Assembly (NCBI GenBank): GCA_030549775.1
Contig: CM060175.1
Span: 43,775,415 to 43,839,414 of the forward strand
Length of the DNA stretch: 64,000 bases
Origin: Tamarix chinensis
Lineage: Eukaryota > Streptophyta > Magnoliopsida > Caryophyllales > Tamaricaceae
Direction of reading: 5' to 3'
The notes under the pieces were generated by a model. It had not been told where the DNA came from and searched no databases. It saw nothing but the letters and a program-made list of their open reading frames with translations. Both the position numbers and the translations under genes were made by a program. Each line of letters begins with the position of its first letter. The first letter of the stretch is position 1. This document shows, in pieces, positions 62,431 through 64,000 of this stretch.

Positions 62431-62885
62431 CATCCTCATTATGGATATTGCTCATTCCCATAAGCAAATACACCTTCTGATCCTGTATAGGTAAATGAGG
62501 ACTCACTAAATGGATTCTCTACTAATGATGATTTGATCAGGGTAGAGTGAGATTGTTCTATGTTGGGTTTTAGGGAAGAAGAGCTATGTTATTTGGTTGT
62601 TTTTTGAAACCAATTTTTCTCCTTGTCATTTTCATCTAAACATTTATTTACGTATTTCAATACTGCTTTCAAAGTGGACATCTAAACTCTTACTTATGTT
62701 ATAGAGAATATCCTTGTTCTATATTTATCATGGCTCATATTTTATTCTACTTTTAACTTGTAATTGGTATGGTGATGGTTTATGGCTAGACTTATATCTA
62801 TTATGGTAGTAACACTCCTTTCATGTTTAAATAGATTTTTTCTTTTTAAATTTTTTTTTTAGTGGTAAATTTTGGGAGTGTTACA

Positions 62886-64000
62886 GAAAACATTTGGGCC
62901 AAATATGTGTTCACGCCTCAAAAACCATTAGCTAAGTATGTGTATATAATAAACTTTGTGCTTCTTAAAGGAAGAACCTCTATAAATGTTCTTGGTGGGC
63001 TTGATAGGCTCATCAGGGACCACTTGCATATATCCAAATAGGCATTTTACTCTATATGGCATATATGGTTCCACTTTATCTAAACACTATAAATAATAGT
63101 GATATAATGCCATAGCACAACCCTTATATGGACCAGCTACTCCGTATAGATTCTAAATGACATGTCGCAAAAAATTAAACTAACTATAGATATTTTTAAC
63201 ATAATATAGTATGAATATGATAATTTGAGCATACATTTAACATAGGAATAAGAGCAAATATTAGCTCAAAAGTACTCAAGCATCTCTAATTTATTGTCGA
63301 ATTTATATCTACAAAACCACATCATACAGTGGGGATATTCTAGATCATACCCGGATCGTTCCACTCCAAACCTTGAAAAGTATTCATAAATTCATATATG
63401 TTATAATATTCAATTGTTACAATTATAACTAATACATCTAAGTATTTACTATATATATGATAATTATAAAACTACCTATTAAAGAGTGACGCATTCCAAC
63501 ATTTGAGCATCGTCAACTCTAGAAGTCATACCAAGCTATCGATATAAAAAAGTAAGTGTGGCTACACCCCATGTATAACCTTCAACACAGCTAGGATATT
63601 GAAGAGAGAGGATATAGTACACATTCATTTTATCATCCAACTAATCAAAAAACAACTATAGGGCCATCAACCATACCCAATTGCTTTTTCCTTATCCCCT
63701 AACCAGTAGGATTCACATACCTCTTGTATCTATTTAAATGGAAGCTCACCCTTTTAAATGACTTCATTCACTGACATTTCTTCCATCCCAAACAAGGCAC
63801 CCAATACACCAATCATTTTCCCACACGTGTTGATTGTCATCTCTAAATATAGTGGATGATTGTCAACTCGTAGCCCTAGTATACGATGTACGTCTAAAAG
63901 GGTGATTGTCATCTCACCCCATGGCATAAGAAAGTTGTTGGTGTATGTTTAATATCTCTCTATAAATGCTAATATGAGTAGCATGTTGCCATGCTCAAAT
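62886..64000 (-). pseudogene. PMD copy 2, fragment 3 (core exons; runs off the window)
   Basis: Homologous to about 980-2100 of PMD copy 1, continuing beyond the window end. It includes the rest of exon D (to ~63,155), exon C (~63,240-63,405) and exon B (~63,475-64,000), with equivalent introns. Near 63,920 the minus strand reads FLMPWGEMTIT, with TGG where copy 1 has TAG. Small indels break the frame elsewhere (for example near 63,640-63,680), so it is also a pseudogene. Its 5' half lies outside the window. Confidence 0.85.

Larger units (their letters stand above)
48781..62885 (+). mobile_element. Solo LTR D (~3.6 kb net) with nested E and F
   Basis: Starts TATAATACCCCAAAATC (a worn TG) and ends TTTTGGGAGTGTTACA at 62885. 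Flanks are GAAAG (48776-48780) and GAAAA (62886-62890), a 5-bp duplication with one change. Removing it rejoins PMD copy 2 exactly as in copy 1 around 976. After subtracting E about 3.57 kb remains with no coding domain. Its left part (49,000-50,100) is extremely pyrimidine-rich. Its right part (61,340-61,740) has a ~170-bp repeat (AGGGTTTTGGGAGGCCC...ACATGTGTAAGATG) shared with element C's LTR. Confidence 0.85.

Overview
This is plant nuclear DNA, most likely from a flowering plant. Every recognisable gene is transposon-derived. The evidence is Ty3/gypsy chromovirus-type retrotransposons with multi-kilobase LTRs, a plant L1-type LINE, a Mutator-like transposase joined to an OTU protease, two plant mobile domain (PMD) genes, plant-type splice sites and long (AAT)n tracts. 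I see no intact single-copy host gene, no rRNA or tRNA, no CRISPR array and nothing bacterial.

The base layer is a two-gene unit present twice. Each unit has a plus-strand Mutator-like (MULE) gene whose product begins MN-x-EF, and a convergent minus-strand PMD gene. Unit 1 (1 to about 5,440) is compact. It keeps only the first MULE exon (86-292), then runs into the 3' end of PMD copy 1 (689-3201), whose leader lies near 5,200-5,340. Its roughly 2-kb 5' intron holds an array of ~120-bp AT-rich repeats and a striking seven-unit, 32-bp array of dyad-symmetric TTCGG...CCGAA sites. Unit 2 (6,461 to beyond 64,000) keeps the transposase and the OTU domain but has been blown apart by nested insertions. 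PMD copy 2 is left in three pieces: 19,794-19,883, 48,549-48,780 and 62,886-64,000.

The insertions can be ordered by nesting and by 5-bp target duplications. Solo LTR G (8636-18634) sits in the MULE gene and carries a related solo LTR H (12404-17306). Full-length Ty3/gypsy element A (19884-48548) sits in the tail of PMD copy 2. Its 5' LTR carries an L1 LINE (21908-27288, 14-bp target duplication), and its pol region carries solo LTR B (30543-34873) and a rearranged Ty3/gypsy element C (about 35440-42781). Solo LTR D (48781-62885) also sits in PMD copy 2 and carries solo LTR E (50406-60937), which carries solo LTR F (50895-55963). A, C and D read on the plus strand; B, E, F, G and H read on the minus strand.

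All large coding segments are damaged by stops or frameshifts, so this looks like old heterochromatic sequence. Long open frames inside the solo LTRs are low-complexity translations of GA-rich, microsatellite or minisatellite DNA and are not called as genes. The two most notable signals are the 32-bp palindrome array in the PMD 5' intron and a CAGTAC...GTACTG hairpin kept about 410-525 bp from one LTR end in ten LTR copies of several families.
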